From Mesorhizobium sp. B4-1-3 (GTDB lineage Bacteria; Pseudomonadota; Alphaproteobacteria; Rhizobiales; Rhizobiaceae): a DNA stretch of 64,000 nt. The notes under the pieces were generated by a model. It did no database searches and was not told where the DNA came from. It saw only the letters and a program-made list of their open reading frames with translations. Of this stretch, positions 37,715 to 46,772 are shown piece by piece (positions within the stretch are counted from its first letter, which is position 1; each line of letters starts with the position of its first letter). The DNA lies in contig NZ_VFTG01000004.1 of NCBI RefSeq assembly GCF_006439355.1, positions 1-64,000 on the forward strand, read 5' to 3'. The translations under genes were made by a program, and so were the position numbers.

Positions 37715-39276
37715 GCGACCTCCAAGCTGTGTTCGGCGTGGCCGGGCTCGGCGCCGCCCATCAACAGGCCGATCTTCTCGAAAGTCGCCTCGGCGATTGG
37801 CAGCGGTGTCGACAGTTCCCCGTTGTGCATGACGGCGATACCGTCCGACAATTCGAACAATTCGTCGAGGTCCTGGCTGATGACCAGGACAGCGGAGCCG
37901 CTGCGGGCGAGCTCGATCAAGGCCTGGCGAATGTGAGCGGCGGCACCTGCGTCGACGCCCCAGGTCGGCTGGTTGACGACCATGACGCTCGGCTTGCGGT
38001 CGAGCTCGCGGCCGACGATGAATTTCTGCAGATTGCCGCCCGACAGTGCGGCGGCCTCCGGATCGGGCGCACTCTTGCGCACGTCCATGGCTTTGATGAT
38101 GCGCTGGGCGGCGCTGTAAACCGCGCCGTTCCTGACCATGCCGCCCGAACCCACGAAGGCCTTGCCGTCGGTGGCATGGCGGGACAGAAGCAGGTTTTCA
38201 GAAAGCTTCATGCGCGGCGCGGCGCCATGGCCGAGGCGCTCTTCCGGCACGAAGGCGGCTCCCATCAGCCGCCGGCCAGTGATCGACAGGCCACCGGCGT
38301 CCTTGCCGCGGATGCGCACGGAACCGGCATCCTGCTGCAGCACTTCGCCGGAGATGGATTCGAAGAACTCGCCCTGGCCGTTGCCGGCAACGCCGGCGAT
38401 GCCGATCACTTCACCGACACGCACCTTGAGGTTGATGTTCTTGAGCGGGATGGCGAAGGGCGTCGCCGGCTTGCGGCTGAGGCCGCGGATTTCCAGCAGG
38501 GCCGGCGCCGTCTCGATGCCTTCGGCCGGCGCGCGCACCACCGCCTTCACCTCGCTGCCGACCATCATGCGGGCAAGCGATGCGGCCGTCTCCTCGCGCG
38601 GATTGCAGTGGCCGACGACCTTGCCGTGGCGAAGCACCGTGGCACGGTCGCAGATGCGTTTGACCTCTTCCAGCCGGTGCGAGATGTAGAGGATCGACTT
38701 GCCTTCCGAGCGCAGGCGCTCCAGCGTCTCGAACAGCTTGTCGGCTTCCTGCGGCGTCAGCACCGAGGTCGGCTCGTCGAGGATGATGAGCTGCGGCGTC
38801 TGCAGGAGACAGCGGATGATCTCGATGCGCTGGCGTTCGCCGACGGAGAGGTCTCCGACCAGCGAATCCGGATCGAGCGGAAGGCCATAGCTGAAGGACA
38901 GCGCCCTCGCCTTCGCCGCAATGGTGCTGATCGGGGAACCGTCATTGAGAGAAAGCGCGATGTTCTCGGCCGCCGTCAGCGCCTCGAACAGCGAGAAATG
39001 CTGGAACACCATGCCGATGCCGAGCTTTTTGGCCACGCCCGGGCTGGTGATCTTGACCGCCCTGCCATCCCAGAAGATCTCGCCCGAGTTCGGCTCGAGC
39101 GATCCGAACAGCATCTTGACCAGCGTCGACTTGCCGGCGCCGTTCTCGCCGAGCAGCGCATGGATCTCGCCCTTCGCGATGTTGAGATCGATGTGATCGC
39201 ACGCCGTCAGCGTGCCGAAAATCTTGGTAAGGCCACGAACCTCGAGCAGGTTCGACCTGTCATGATTTGCACTCAC
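37711..39276 (-). CDS. Nucleoside-type ABC transporter ATP-binding protein (two ATPase domains)
   Basis: A 521-residue protein with two fused ABC domains. The first has Walker A GENGAGKST, signature LSVGERQRIEI and Walker B LIILDEPTSVL. The second is degenerate at Walker A (GVAGNGQGE) and Walker B (VMVVNQPTWG) but keeps LSGGNLQKFIVG, as usual for the RbsA/YufO type. A GTG start at 39276 follows GGGAGG with a 4-bp spacer; an ATG at 39288 is the alternative. It is the first gene of the operon. Confidence 0.92.
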   Translation of the reverse strand: MSANHDRSNLLEVRGLTKIFGTLTACDHIDLNIAKGEIHALLGENGAGKSTLVKMLFGSLEPNSGEIFWDGRAVKITSPGVAKKLGIGMVFQHFSLFEALTAAENIALSLNDGSPISTIAAKARALSFSYGLPLDPDSLVGDLSVGERQRIEIIRCLLQTPQLIILDEPTSVLTPQEADKLFETLERLRSEGKSILYISHRLEEVKRICDRATVLRHGKVVGHCNPREETAASLARMMVGSEVKAVVRAPAEGIETAPALLEIRGLSRKPATPFAIPLKNINLKVRVGEVIGIAGVAGNGQGEFFESISGEVLQQDAGSVRIRGKDAGGLSITGRRLMGAAFVPEERLGHGAAPRMKLSENLLLSRHATDGKAFVGSGGMVRNGAVYSAAQRIIKAMDVRKSAPDPEAAALSGGNLQKFIVGRELDRKPSVMVVNQPTWGVDAGAAAHIRQALIELARSGSAVLVISQDLDELFELSDGIAVMHNGELSTPLPIAEATFEKIGLLMGGAEPGHAEHSLEVA

Positions 39277-39542
39277 AGTGCCTCCCATCCGGTTTCCCGG
39301 ATATGTTCTGTGTTCCCGAAAGCATGGTATGCGCGGCCGGCTCCCATCGGAAAGCAGCACCCAACTTGAAAGAGCTTCAAGAATTTCAGCGGAAACTCAA
39401 GGGTTAAGATAGACCTCTTGAGAACAACGGCAAATCCGCATCGCTTTTTCAGGCAAGCCATTCCTTCGGGCACGGCAAGTCGCTGAAAACAAGGCAGCCG
39501 GCCAGGGTATGATGCCCAGAAGCGTGAAGCCGTGAAAGCGCT

Positions 39543-40520
39543 CTAGGGAATGAGAATAGTCGTTCCCGTCGTCTTGCGGGCTTCGAGATCGGCTTGCGCC
39601 TTTGCGGCGTCCTTCAGCGCATAGCGCTGGTTGATCTTGATCTCGACGGCGCTGCTCTTGACCACGTCGAACAGCGCTTCGGCCGACTTCACCAGATCCT
39701 CGCGTCTGGCGTTGTAGACGAAGAGCGTCGGCCGAGTCGCATAGATCGAGCCCTTCTGTGCCAGGAGCGACATCGAGAAAGGCGGGATCGGCCCGGATGA
39801 CTGGCCGAAGCTGACGAACATGCCCAACGGCCGCAGGCAATCGAGCGAGGCCGGAAACGTGTCGGCGCCGACCGAATCGTAAACGACGTCGCATTTCTTC
39901 CCGCCGGTAAGCGCCGCGACGCCCGCGACGAAATCCTGTTCCTTGTAGTTGATGACGTGGTCGAAGCCGTGCGCCCGGGCAAGCTCGATCTTGTCGGCGG
40001 AGCTCGCGGTGCCGATCACGGTCGCGCCCAGATGCTTTGCCCATTGGCCGAGGATGAGGCCGACGCCGCCGGCCGCCGCGTGGTAGAGGATCGTATCGCC
40101 GGCTTTCACCGGAAAGGTGCGGCGCAAGAGATATTCCGCAGTCATGCCCTTCAGCATCATCGCCGCCGCCTGCTCGTCGCTGATGCCGTCCGGCACCTTG
40201 ACCACGCGGTCGGCTGCGATCACCCGTTGCTCGGCATAAGCCCCGACATTGACGGCATAGGCGATGCGGTCGCCCGGCTTCAACCAGTCGACGCCGGTGC
40301 CGAGCGCCAGCACCACGCCCGCCGCCTCGCCGCCCGGGATCAGCGGAAGACCGCCGGGTGGCGGATAAAGCCCGGAGCGATAGTAGACGTCGATGAAGTT
40401 GAGGCCGATCGCCGTATGCCGGACCAGGATCTGGCCTTCTCCGGGCTGGCCGGGATCGGCATCTTCATAGGCCAGGACTTCGGGGCCGCCATTGACGTGG
40501 ATGCGGATTGCCTTGGACAT
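39543..40520 (-). CDS. qor: Quinone oxidoreductase (NADPH, MDR family)
   Basis: A 325-residue zinc-free medium-chain dehydrogenase. The segment NFIDVYYRSGLYP near residue 42, the GGEAAGVV loop and the nucleotide fold AAAGGVGLILGQWAKHLGA near 148 identify the QOR branch, which reduces quinones one electron at a time using NADPH. No Cys ligands for zinc are seen. It stands alone, with a partial RIME repeat just upstream of its start. Confidence 0.9.
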   Translation of the reverse strand: MSKAIRIHVNGGPEVLAYEDADPGQPGEGQILVRHTAIGLNFIDVYYRSGLYPPPGGLPLIPGGEAAGVVLALGTGVDWLKPGDRIAYAVNVGAYAEQRVIAADRVVKVPDGISDEQAAAMMLKGMTAEYLLRRTFPVKAGDTILYHAAAGGVGLILGQWAKHLGATVIGTASSADKIELARAHGFDHVINYKEQDFVAGVAALTGGKKCDVVYDSVGADTFPASLDCLRPLGMFVSFGQSSGPIPPFSMSLLAQKGSIYATRPTLFVYNARREDLVKSAEALFDVVKSSAVEIKINQRYALKDAAKAQADLEARKTTGTTILIP

Positions 40521-40548
40521 CGCTCAACTCTCTGATGGGTACGTGAAC

Positions 40549-40592
40549 TGGAGCATGACCCCCGAAAAGGGAGAGCCGATTTTCGGAAGATC
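40549..40592. repeat. Partial RIME-type repeat between pcs and qor
   Basis: GGAGCATGACCCCCGAAAAG followed by an imperfect inverted half (GCCGATTTTCGGAAGATC) resembles the common rhizobial element that contains GAGCATG and CCGAAAA arms. The outer right arm is missing, so the copy is truncated or decayed. Confidence 0.5.
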
Positions 40593-40632
40593 GCGCGCCG
40601 ATAGATAGCTAGGTCAGGATGACCATTCGGCC

Positions 40633-40653
40633 AAAAATATCCTGATCCAGGAT
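40633..40653 (-). terminator. Possible terminator after the phosphatidylcholine synthase gene
   Basis: On the minus strand, ATCCT and AGGAT arms (5 bp) with a five-base loop touch the stop codon and are followed by ATTTTT. The stem is short, so efficiency is uncertain. Confidence 0.4.
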
Positions 40654-41471
40654 CAAGGCTTCTTGGCGCCCAGATTGGGGAACATCTGCATGACGCCCCC
40701 GATGCAGGCGAGATAGAGGCCGGTGATGGTGATGCCGATCTTGGTGAAGTCGCCGACCTGCTCACCCAGCACGCCGATCTTGTTGTAGAAGCTGGCAAGC
40801 GCGGCCTGCGCCAGCGCCAGCGCGCCGAAGGCGCACCACAAAAGGATCATGCCGAGATTGAGCGACCTGAGTCGCACCACCCGCACCGGGTGGATGAAGT
40901 TGATCGGCAGGAAAGTCAAAATGCCGGCAACCACCACCACGGCGAAAGACACCCATTGCCCGGGCTCGATGACGAAGAGCGTGAACACCACCATATTCCA
41001 GACGACCGGGAATCCCTTGAAGAAGTTCTCCTTCGTCTTCATGCCGGTGTCGGCATAGTAGATCGCGCTGGAGACGACGATGATTGCCGCGGACAGGAAG
41101 GACAGGTTCTCGCCCATGAAGCCGCGCTGGTAGAGCGCGAAGGCCGGGATGAGCACGTAAGTGACGTAGTCGATGATGTTGTCGAGGAGTTCGCCCGACC
41201 ATGTCGGCAGGATTTCCTTCACCTCGAGCTTTCTGGCGATTGGCCCGTCGATACCGTCGACGAACAGCGCCAACCCCAGCCACCAGAACATCGCCGTCCA
41301 GCGCTCCTCGCTTGCCGCCACCAGCGACAGGAAGGCAAGGAACGATCCCGACGCAGTGAGCAGATGCACGGAAAACGCGCGCGCCTGCGGCCACGTCACC
41401 TTCTTCTTCGGCAACGGGATGCGTTGCGCGATCTTCTTGGCTGCCTTGCCGGCCCTTGTGTTCTTGCTCAC
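40653..41471 (-). CDS. pcs: Phosphatidylcholine synthase
   Basis: A 272-residue integral membrane CDP-alcohol phosphotransferase that condenses CDP-diacylglycerol with choline, the direct route to phosphatidylcholine in rhizobia and brucellae. The motif DGPIARKLEV then GELLDNIIDY gives the DGxxAR...G...D...D pattern near residues 70-100. About eight helices follow a Lys-rich N-terminus. A GTG start at 41471 overlaps the DUF1326 stop (GTGA) and follows GGGGA. It is thus translationally coupled to the DUF2182-DUF1326 pair upstream. Confidence 0.93.
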   Translation of the reverse strand: MSKNTRAGKAAKKIAQRIPLPKKKVTWPQARAFSVHLLTASGSFLAFLSLVAASEERWTAMFWWLGLALFVDGIDGPIARKLEVKEILPTWSGELLDNIIDYVTYVLIPAFALYQRGFMGENLSFLSAAIIVVSSAIYYADTGMKTKENFFKGFPVVWNMVVFTLFVIEPGQWVSFAVVVVAGILTFLPINFIHPVRVVRLRSLNLGMILLWCAFGALALAQAALASFYNKIGVLGEQVGDFTKIGITITGLYLACIGGVMQMFPNLGAKKP

Positions 41472-42082
41472 GGTCCCCGCCAGTCCAGCTTGCAGATTTC
41501 GGCCGAGCGGCCGGCGAAATTCCAGTTGCGGCCGAAGGCGCGCATCTTGCTCTTGTCGGACTTCGCCACGATGATCTCCGGCGCGATCCAATATTCGGAA
41601 TTGGTGATCACCGTATCCTTCTCGCGGTCCTTGCCGGGGATCGGCGTCACCGCGCCGTCGATGATTTTCGGTATCTGGAAGACGCGCGTCTTGTCGCGGG
41701 TCTCGTAGGTAATCGGCACCTGCTCGACGCCGAGGAATTTCCCGACGAGGATCGAGAGCAGCGAGGTGGTGCCGCCGGCCTTGCCGGTGAATATCTTGGT
41801 CAGCGCCTTCACCGCATGGATTGAAGCGCGCTTGTCGATGAACAGGCCGGCCGTCCAGTTGCCGCGGCTCATGTAACCGGGAATTTCCATGATCAGGCCG
41901 AGATTGAGACCGGAAAGGTCGACTTCGCCGAAGTGCCCCGCGTCGATGCGGAAGCCGGCCCAAGTCTGGCAGTAACCCTCGGTCGGCGGGTGGCTGCCCA
42001 GCGACAGCACGCAGGGACAGAAAACCGTGCAATTGCAGGAGAGTACCAACTCCCCTTTCGTTGCCCAGCTTTGGTCGGTCAT
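41468..42082 (-). CDS. DUF1326-family Cys-rich protein
   Basis: A 204-residue soluble protein. The N-terminal motif LSCNCTVFCPCVLSLG near residue 14 places four Cys as C-x-C-x4-C-x-C, followed by a further Cys in EGYCQTW; this looks like a metal-binding site, though the metal is unknown. No signal peptide or helix in the membrane is visible. It lies 12 bp after the DUF2182 gene and overlaps pcs by 4 bp. DUF1326 and DUF2182 genes are often neighbours, so the proteins probably act together. Confidence 0.85.
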   Translation of the reverse strand: MTDQSWATKGELVLSCNCTVFCPCVLSLGSHPPTEGYCQTWAGFRIDAGHFGEVDLSGLNLGLIMEIPGYMSRGNWTAGLFIDKRASIHAVKALTKIFTGKAGGTTSLLSILVGKFLGVEQVPITYETRDKTRVFQIPKIIDGAVTPIPGKDREKDTVITNSEYWIAPEIIVAKSDKSKMRAFGRNWNFAGRSAEICKLDWRGP

Positions 42083-42094
42083 CGAATTCTCCCC

Positions 42095-42985
42095 TCACAC
42101 CGAAACTAATAGCAGGGCCGCCGCCCACACAAGCAGTATCGCACCGGCAACCCGGCTGGCCACCCTGCCCGTGGTCTGTTTTTCGATCAGGGTGAACAGG
42201 CCGATCAGCGCCATCCAGAAGACGTTCATGGCGCCTACGGCAAACATCACCAGCATCAGCGCCCAGCAGCAACCGAGGCACCAGACGCCCTGCTTCAGGC
42301 CAAGTCGGAAAATGCGGCCCGGTTTCGCGCTCCAGTTGGCGAACAGGATCGAGAACGGGTTGCGGCATTTTTCCAGGCATGCCTGTTTGAGGCCGCTGAA
42401 TTGATAGAGACCGGCGACGAGCAGCGCCGCGGCGCCGGCAAAGCCGACGGCCGGATCGAGCATCCGGCCGGAGCCGGCAAGGGCGTAGACCGCGAGCGTC
42501 AACGCGGTGAAGCCGGCGGATGCGGCAAGCCACGTGCCGAGGTAACCGGCGACAAGCACCAGCGGATGAACGACGGGCTCGCCCTTGATCCTCGCGGTAT
42601 CCGCGATCTCGCAATAGGTGCGGATCAGCGGCGCCGCCGAAGGCAACATGGTCGCCACAGCCATCAGGAACCACATCAGCAAAAGCGCCGGCCCTTGCAG
42701 GCCGGTCGGGCCGGCAAGCGGCGCCGGCGCGAGGCAAACAGCAAAGAACCGGTCGAGAAAATCCGGCAAAGGCAGGCTCGGCAGGTTTTTCAGCAGCATG
42801 TCGCCGGGCGCGCCGGCGGGGCGGCCTTCGGCCCCACGGATCGCCATCGCGCCGAGGAGGAACCAGGCAAAGGCGATGCCGATCCCGATCGTCAGCATGA
42901 CCGCGAGACGCGGGCTGCGCGCGACGCCCGCCGCCGCGCGGCCGGCGCGGTCGAGATGGCTGAAATCATGCTGCTCGCCGTTCAT
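42095..42985 (-). CDS. DUF2182-family integral membrane protein
   Basis: A 296-residue protein with about seven hydrophobic segments. Two Cys clusters stand out: KQACLEKCRNP near residue 195 and GVWCLGCCWA near 230, giving possible metal ligands at the membrane face. DUF2182 has been described only as a predicted metal-binding membrane protein. The ATG at 42985 is the first sensible start; the frame extends upstream without support. It leads an operon with the DUF1326 gene and pcs. Confidence 0.85.
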   Translation of the reverse strand: MNGEQHDFSHLDRAGRAAAGVARSPRLAVMLTIGIGIAFAWFLLGAMAIRGAEGRPAGAPGDMLLKNLPSLPLPDFLDRFFAVCLAPAPLAGPTGLQGPALLLMWFLMAVATMLPSAAPLIRTYCEIADTARIKGEPVVHPLVLVAGYLGTWLAASAGFTALTLAVYALAGSGRMLDPAVGFAGAAALLVAGLYQFSGLKQACLEKCRNPFSILFANWSAKPGRIFRLGLKQGVWCLGCCWALMLVMFAVGAMNVFWMALIGLFTLIEKQTTGRVASRVAGAILLVWAAALLLVSV

Positions 42986-43086
42986 GGCACTCGAATGGGC
43001 TGAATCGCCGCGTTGATCAAGCCGGCCGATCTGACCTATATCCGGGTAAAGGCCTAACGGGTCGCCTCGCATTCTGGAAGCCTGGC

Positions 43087-44298
43087 GTGGAGCACAACGA
43101 CAAAGCGCGCATCCTGGTTGCCGGCAGCGGTCCGGCCGGCCTGATCGCGGCCCTCGGCTTTGCCCGGGCCGGCTTCGAGGTGACATTGGTCGGTCCCGAG
43201 GCCAACAGCGCCGACAGCCGCACCACCGCGCTCATGAATCCGGCGCTGAAGGTCCTTGGGCGGCTGGGCGTCCTTGCCGAACTGAGGATCCAGGCCGCGC
43301 CGCTCAAGGCGATGCGCATCGTCGACGCCACAAGGCGACTGATCCGCAGCCCAACCGTAACCTTCCGCGCCAGCGAGATCGGCGAGGAACAGTTCGGGCT
43401 CAATTTGCCGAACAAGGCTCTTATCCCCATTCTCGCCGGGGCCGTTTCAGCTCATGACGGCATTCATTGGCTGAAATCCACCGTCGAGTCCTGGAGCCTT
43501 GACGGCGACCAGGCCCGTGCAAGGCTGGCCGACGGCAGCGAAGTCTCGGCATCGCTCGCGGTCGCGGCCGATGGACGTCTGTCTCCGGCGCGGGAAGCCG
43601 CCGGCATTCGCGCCTTCGCGCGGTCCTATCCGCAGTCGGCGCTTGTCCTCAATTTCGGCCACCGCAGCGAGCATGGCTTCGTCTCGACCGAATTCCACAC
43701 CGAAACGGGGCCGTTCACACAGGTGCCGCTGCCCGGCAAGCGCTCAAGTCTTGTCTGGGTGGTGAAGCCGCAGACGGCGCAGGAGCTTGCTGCGCTCGAC
43801 GATGCAGCCCTGTCGGCGCGTGTCGAGGAACAGATGCAATCGATGCTCGGCCGGGTCTCGGTCGAGCCGGGCAGGCAGGTCTATCCGTTGTCGGCGGCCT
43901 CGCCCGGCCGCTTCGCGCAAAACCGGGTGGCGCTGGTCGGCGAAGCGGCGCATGTGTTTCCGCCGATCGGGGCGCAAGGCCTCAACCTCGGCATCAGGGA
44001 TGTCGAAGATCTGATTGGAATCGCGAGCGAAAACAGCAGCGATCCCGGATCGCGCCGGACCCTCGCCGCCTATGACACGAGGCGCCGACCCGACATATGG
44101 GCGCGCAGCGGCGCAGTGAACCTGCTCAACATGTCGCTCTTGTCCGATATGCTGCCGGCGCAACTGGCGCGCAGCGCCGGCCTCAATGCGCTGGGCAGCT
44201 TCGCCCCGCTGCGCGCCTTCTTCATGCGCGAGGGATTGCGGCCGGGCAGCGGCCTTCGCGCCATTGCCGGCGGCCTAAGGAAAGAGGTCGGCCGGTAG
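43087..44298 (+). CDS. UbiH/COQ6-family FAD monooxygenase
   Basis: A 403-residue flavoprotein. The FAD fold AGSGPAGLIAALGFARAG lies at about residue 12, and the second FAD motif is LVGEAAHVFPPIGAQGLNLG near 285, with Glu in place of the common Asp in GDAAH. It is predicted to hydroxylate the ring in ubiquinone biosynthesis, although the position hydroxylated cannot be told. It begins with GTG at 43087. Its last 24 bp overlap the convergent AEC transporter gene. Confidence 0.87.
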   Translation: MEHNDKARILVAGSGPAGLIAALGFARAGFEVTLVGPEANSADSRTTALMNPALKVLGRLGVLAELRIQAAPLKAMRIVDATRRLIRSPTVTFRASEIGEEQFGLNLPNKALIPILAGAVSAHDGIHWLKSTVESWSLDGDQARARLADGSEVSASLAVAADGRLSPAREAAGIRAFARSYPQSALVLNFGHRSEHGFVSTEFHTETGPFTQVPLPGKRSSLVWVVKPQTAQELAALDDAALSARVEEQMQSMLGRVSVEPGRQVYPLSAASPGRFAQNRVALVGEAAHVFPPIGAQGLNLGIRDVEDLIGIASENSSDPGSRRTLAAYDTRRRPDIWARSGAVNLLNMSLLSDMLPAQLARSAGLNALGSFAPLRAFFMREGLRPGSGLRAIAGGLRKEVGR

Positions 44299-45237
44299 GA
44301 TTCCGTGCCGGATCGCGTAGAGCAGCGCGGTCACCGTTACCACCGAAAAGCATGTCGTGATCAGCACGCTGGCCGAGGCCCGCTGCACCCATACGTCGTA
44401 CTGCTGCGCGATCACGAAGACATTGGTCGCCGTCGGCAGCGCCGCGAGCAGCATGGCGGAGAAGACCCAGGTCGGCGAGAAATTGCCGATCCAGCTCAGC
44501 ACGACATAGCAAAGCAGCGGATGGACGATCAGCTTCAGCCCGGCGATCAATGCCAGCTCGTGCGGAACGCGGTTAAGCCGCCTCAGCGCCAGCGTCACGC
44601 CCATGGCAAACAAAGCGCAAGGCGCGGCCGCGCGTGCGAGATAGTCGAGGAAACGATCGACAGGCAGCGGCGGGCGGAACTCCACATAGGCGGCGCCGAC
44701 GCCAAGCGCCGTCGCAATGATGAAGGGATGCAGCGCGATCTTTTTGAGGACGCCGAGCGCCAGTTTGAGCGGCGGCGCCTTCTCCTTGCCCGACAGCGCC
44801 ATCATCATCGGCGCGACCGTGAAATGCACGATGTTCTCGAAGCAGAAGATCAGCGCCACGGGCACCGCGGCCTGTTCGCCGAACGCCAGCACGGCAAGAC
44901 CAGGCCCCATATAACCTATGTTGCCGTAAGCCGCGGCAAGAGCGGTGATCGTCGCCTGCGCGATGCCACCGCGGGAAACGATAGCCGACCAGGCGAACAT
45001 CAACGTGAATATCCCGTAGGTGGCGATGAGCGAGCCCAGGATGAAGCTCCATTCCGTCAACTGCTCGAAGGGTGTCTTGGCGAGCAGTTGGAAGAACAGG
45101 GCCGGCAGCGCGACATAGACGATGAACGTGTTCATCCAGCCAAGCGCCTCCAGCGGCTGCCTGGTGATGCGCGCCACCAGGAAACCGATGAAGATCATGC
45201 CGAAGAACGGAAGGACGAGGCCGATGACGTCAGACAT
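44275..45237 (-). CDS. AEC-family (auxin efflux carrier-like) transporter
   Basis: A 320-residue membrane protein with about ten helices arranged as two halves. The start SDVIGLVLPFFGMIFIGFLV and the internal AAYGNIGYMGPGLA with a helix-breaking Asn/Gly segment are family hallmarks. Bacterial members export organic acids such as malate; the substrate here is not known. The ATG at 45237 is the family-like start; the open frame extends 96 bp upstream. It overlaps the UbiH-like gene tail to tail. Confidence 0.88.
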   Translation of the reverse strand: MSDVIGLVLPFFGMIFIGFLVARITRQPLEALGWMNTFIVYVALPALFFQLLAKTPFEQLTEWSFILGSLIATYGIFTLMFAWSAIVSRGGIAQATITALAAAYGNIGYMGPGLAVLAFGEQAAVPVALIFCFENIVHFTVAPMMMALSGKEKAPPLKLALGVLKKIALHPFIIATALGVGAAYVEFRPPLPVDRFLDYLARAAAPCALFAMGVTLALRRLNRVPHELALIAGLKLIVHPLLCYVVLSWIGNFSPTWVFSAMLLAALPTATNVFVIAQQYDVWVQRASASVLITTCFSVVTVTALLYAIRHGILPADLFP

Positions 45238-45448
45238 TTTTCGCCCGAACGGGAAAACTCCCGCGCGGGCTAGCCCGTTGTTTCGTCCGAGGTCAAGGAC
45301 TTGGCTATTGAATTGCGGCAGTGCCTGCGCCAAATAGGCCCAAGCCGAAAGTCGGGGTCGATTTTTGGCTGCGTGACGTGTAAATTCAAGGTCTTAGGCG
45401 CCTTGTGCGCAGCCACGAAGGCGCCTCGGAACCTAAGTGGTGAACGTG

Positions 45449-45772
45449 ATGAAGACGGCCAAATTCTCGATCGGGCAAGTGGTTCGCCACAGGCTGTTTC
45501 CGTTCCGCGGCGTGATCTTCGACGTCGATCCCGAATTCGCCAACACCGAGGAATGGTACGAGGCCATTCCCGCCGACGTGCGTCCGCGCAAGGACCAGCC
45601 TTTCTACCATCTTCTGGCGGAAAACTCGGACACCGAATACATCGCCTATGTGTCCGAGCAGAACCTGCTCGAGGACCGGTCGGGCGAGCCGGTGAGGCAT
45701 CCGCAGATCGGCGAGATGTTCGACAAGCTGCCGGACGGCCGTTACGAGCCGAAGCGCCAGTCGAAGCACTGA
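45449..45772 (+). CDS. hspQ: Heat shock protein HspQ
   Basis: A 107-residue hemimethylated-DNA-binding YccV-like protein. KFSIGQVVRHRLFPFRGVIFDVDPEF at residues 5-30 (quoted in meaning, not as one motif) and PFYHLLAENSD are the family core. HspQ is a Lon substrate and adaptor in enterobacteria and was earlier said to bind hemimethylated oriC. I chose ATG 45449 because the family starts there; GTGs at 45437 and 45440 are in frame. A bidirectional terminator follows. Confidence 0.87.
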   Translation: MKTAKFSIGQVVRHRLFPFRGVIFDVDPEFANTEEWYEAIPADVRPRKDQPFYHLLAENSDTEYIAYVSEQNLLEDRSGEPVRHPQIGEMFDKLPDGRYEPKRQSKH

Positions 45773-45804
45773 AGCGCGTCACCCAGGGCGCACAACGTGG
45801 ACGA

Positions 45805-45836
45805 CAAAAAGCGGGGCGAATTGCCCCGCTTTTTGT
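45805..45836. terminator. Bidirectional terminator between hspQ and ialB
   Basis: Arms of 13 bp (45805-45817 with 45823-45835) enclose a 5-base loop. The A-run and T-run flanks make it work on both strands, ending hspQ and the convergent IalB gene. Confidence 0.92.
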
Positions 45837-45857
45837 TTCCAGACGATGCTCCGGCGA

Positions 45858-46478
45858 TCAGTTCGCGGTCTTGGCCTTGTCCTGCTCGTCCTTGAGCTTC
45901 TTGGCGAAGTCCTGATTGTTCTTGGCGACGAAGTCCTGCAGCTTCTTCTGCCGGTCCTCGATGTCCGACTGCTGCAGCGGCGGGCCGTCATAGGCGCCGC
46001 TGAAGCCGGTGAGCGCGATCTTGATCGGGTTCGGCTGGTTCTGGAAGTTGATCGAGGTGAGCGTGATGCCCTGCCCCTTCTTGAAGGAAGCGACGAGCTG
46101 GTCGCTCAGCGGCACTTCCGCCACGCAACGATCCGGGAAGCAGATCACATAATCGAGCTTCTGCGCCTTGCCTGAATCGATCTGCAGCGCGATGCCCGGA
46201 GGAACGAGGCGGCCGGTCGGCACCGTGACCTGGAAGACCTTGCGGTTCACCTTGCCCTTGAGCTCGATCAGGCTGACGCCGGTGACGAGCTGTCCGTTCC
46301 CGGCGGTGACGATGTTCTGCACATTGCAGATGTCGACGTCTTCCTGCTTGGTGCAGGCCTTGAACCAGCCCTGAGGAATCTGCGGCTGCTGTTGGGCCGA
46401 GGCGGTGAAAAGCCCGGCGCCCAGAACGCCGACCACGCCTGCGGCCAGCACCGAAAGGCGGTACGCGTTGATCGTCAT
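45858..46478 (-). CDS. Invasion-associated locus B (IalB)-family protein
   Basis: A 206-residue exported protein with a signal peptide cut near TASAQ (residue 29). The body has WFKACTKQEDVDICNVQN and YVICFPDRCVAEVPL, whose four Cys probably form disulfides, as in IalB of Bartonella. The C-terminus is rich in Lys, Asp and Gln and likely helical. IalB supports erythrocyte invasion in Bartonella, but in free-living rhizobia the role is unclear. The start at 46478 follows GAGAGG. Confidence 0.87.
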   Translation of the reverse strand: MTINAYRLSVLAAGVVGVLGAGLFTASAQQQPQIPQGWFKACTKQEDVDICNVQNIVTAGNGQLVTGVSLIELKGKVNRKVFQVTVPTGRLVPPGIALQIDSGKAQKLDYVICFPDRCVAEVPLSDQLVASFKKGQGITLTSINFQNQPNPIKIALTGFSGAYDGPPLQQSDIEDRQKKLQDFVAKNNQDFAKKLKDEQDKAKTAN

Positions 46479-46772
46479 ATGGTGCACTTTCCTCTCAAAT
46501 GATCCCGGGGACCGGCTTCTTCGTGCCGTGTGGTCCAGCTACCTGTTGCCCAAATGAGGCAACAGGATGACTTCGGAGCGCGTGTTACACTGCCAGCGGC
46601 GTCGAATCCAGCCCGGTTTCCGCGATTTCTTTGCGGTTTGGTGTCCGCGGGAAGAGTGCGATCGGCGATGCAGCGGCTGAACCCGATTTCCATTGGCGCG
46701 CCGATTCAATCGGATGGCGAAATGCTCTACGGTGCACGGCGAATCACAAAGCCGCCCGGCAAGGAGACGGTC

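Noticed and set aside
37729..39369. A 546-codon plus-strand frame over the nucleoside transporter ATPase
   Set aside because: Antisense to a protein with full ABC motifs; composition is typical of a shadow frame.
40653..42737. A single 694-codon frame covering pcs, the DUF1326 gene and part of the DUF2182 gene
   Set aside because: Only the last 272 codons encode a known protein in this frame; the upstream part is the wrong frame of two other genes.
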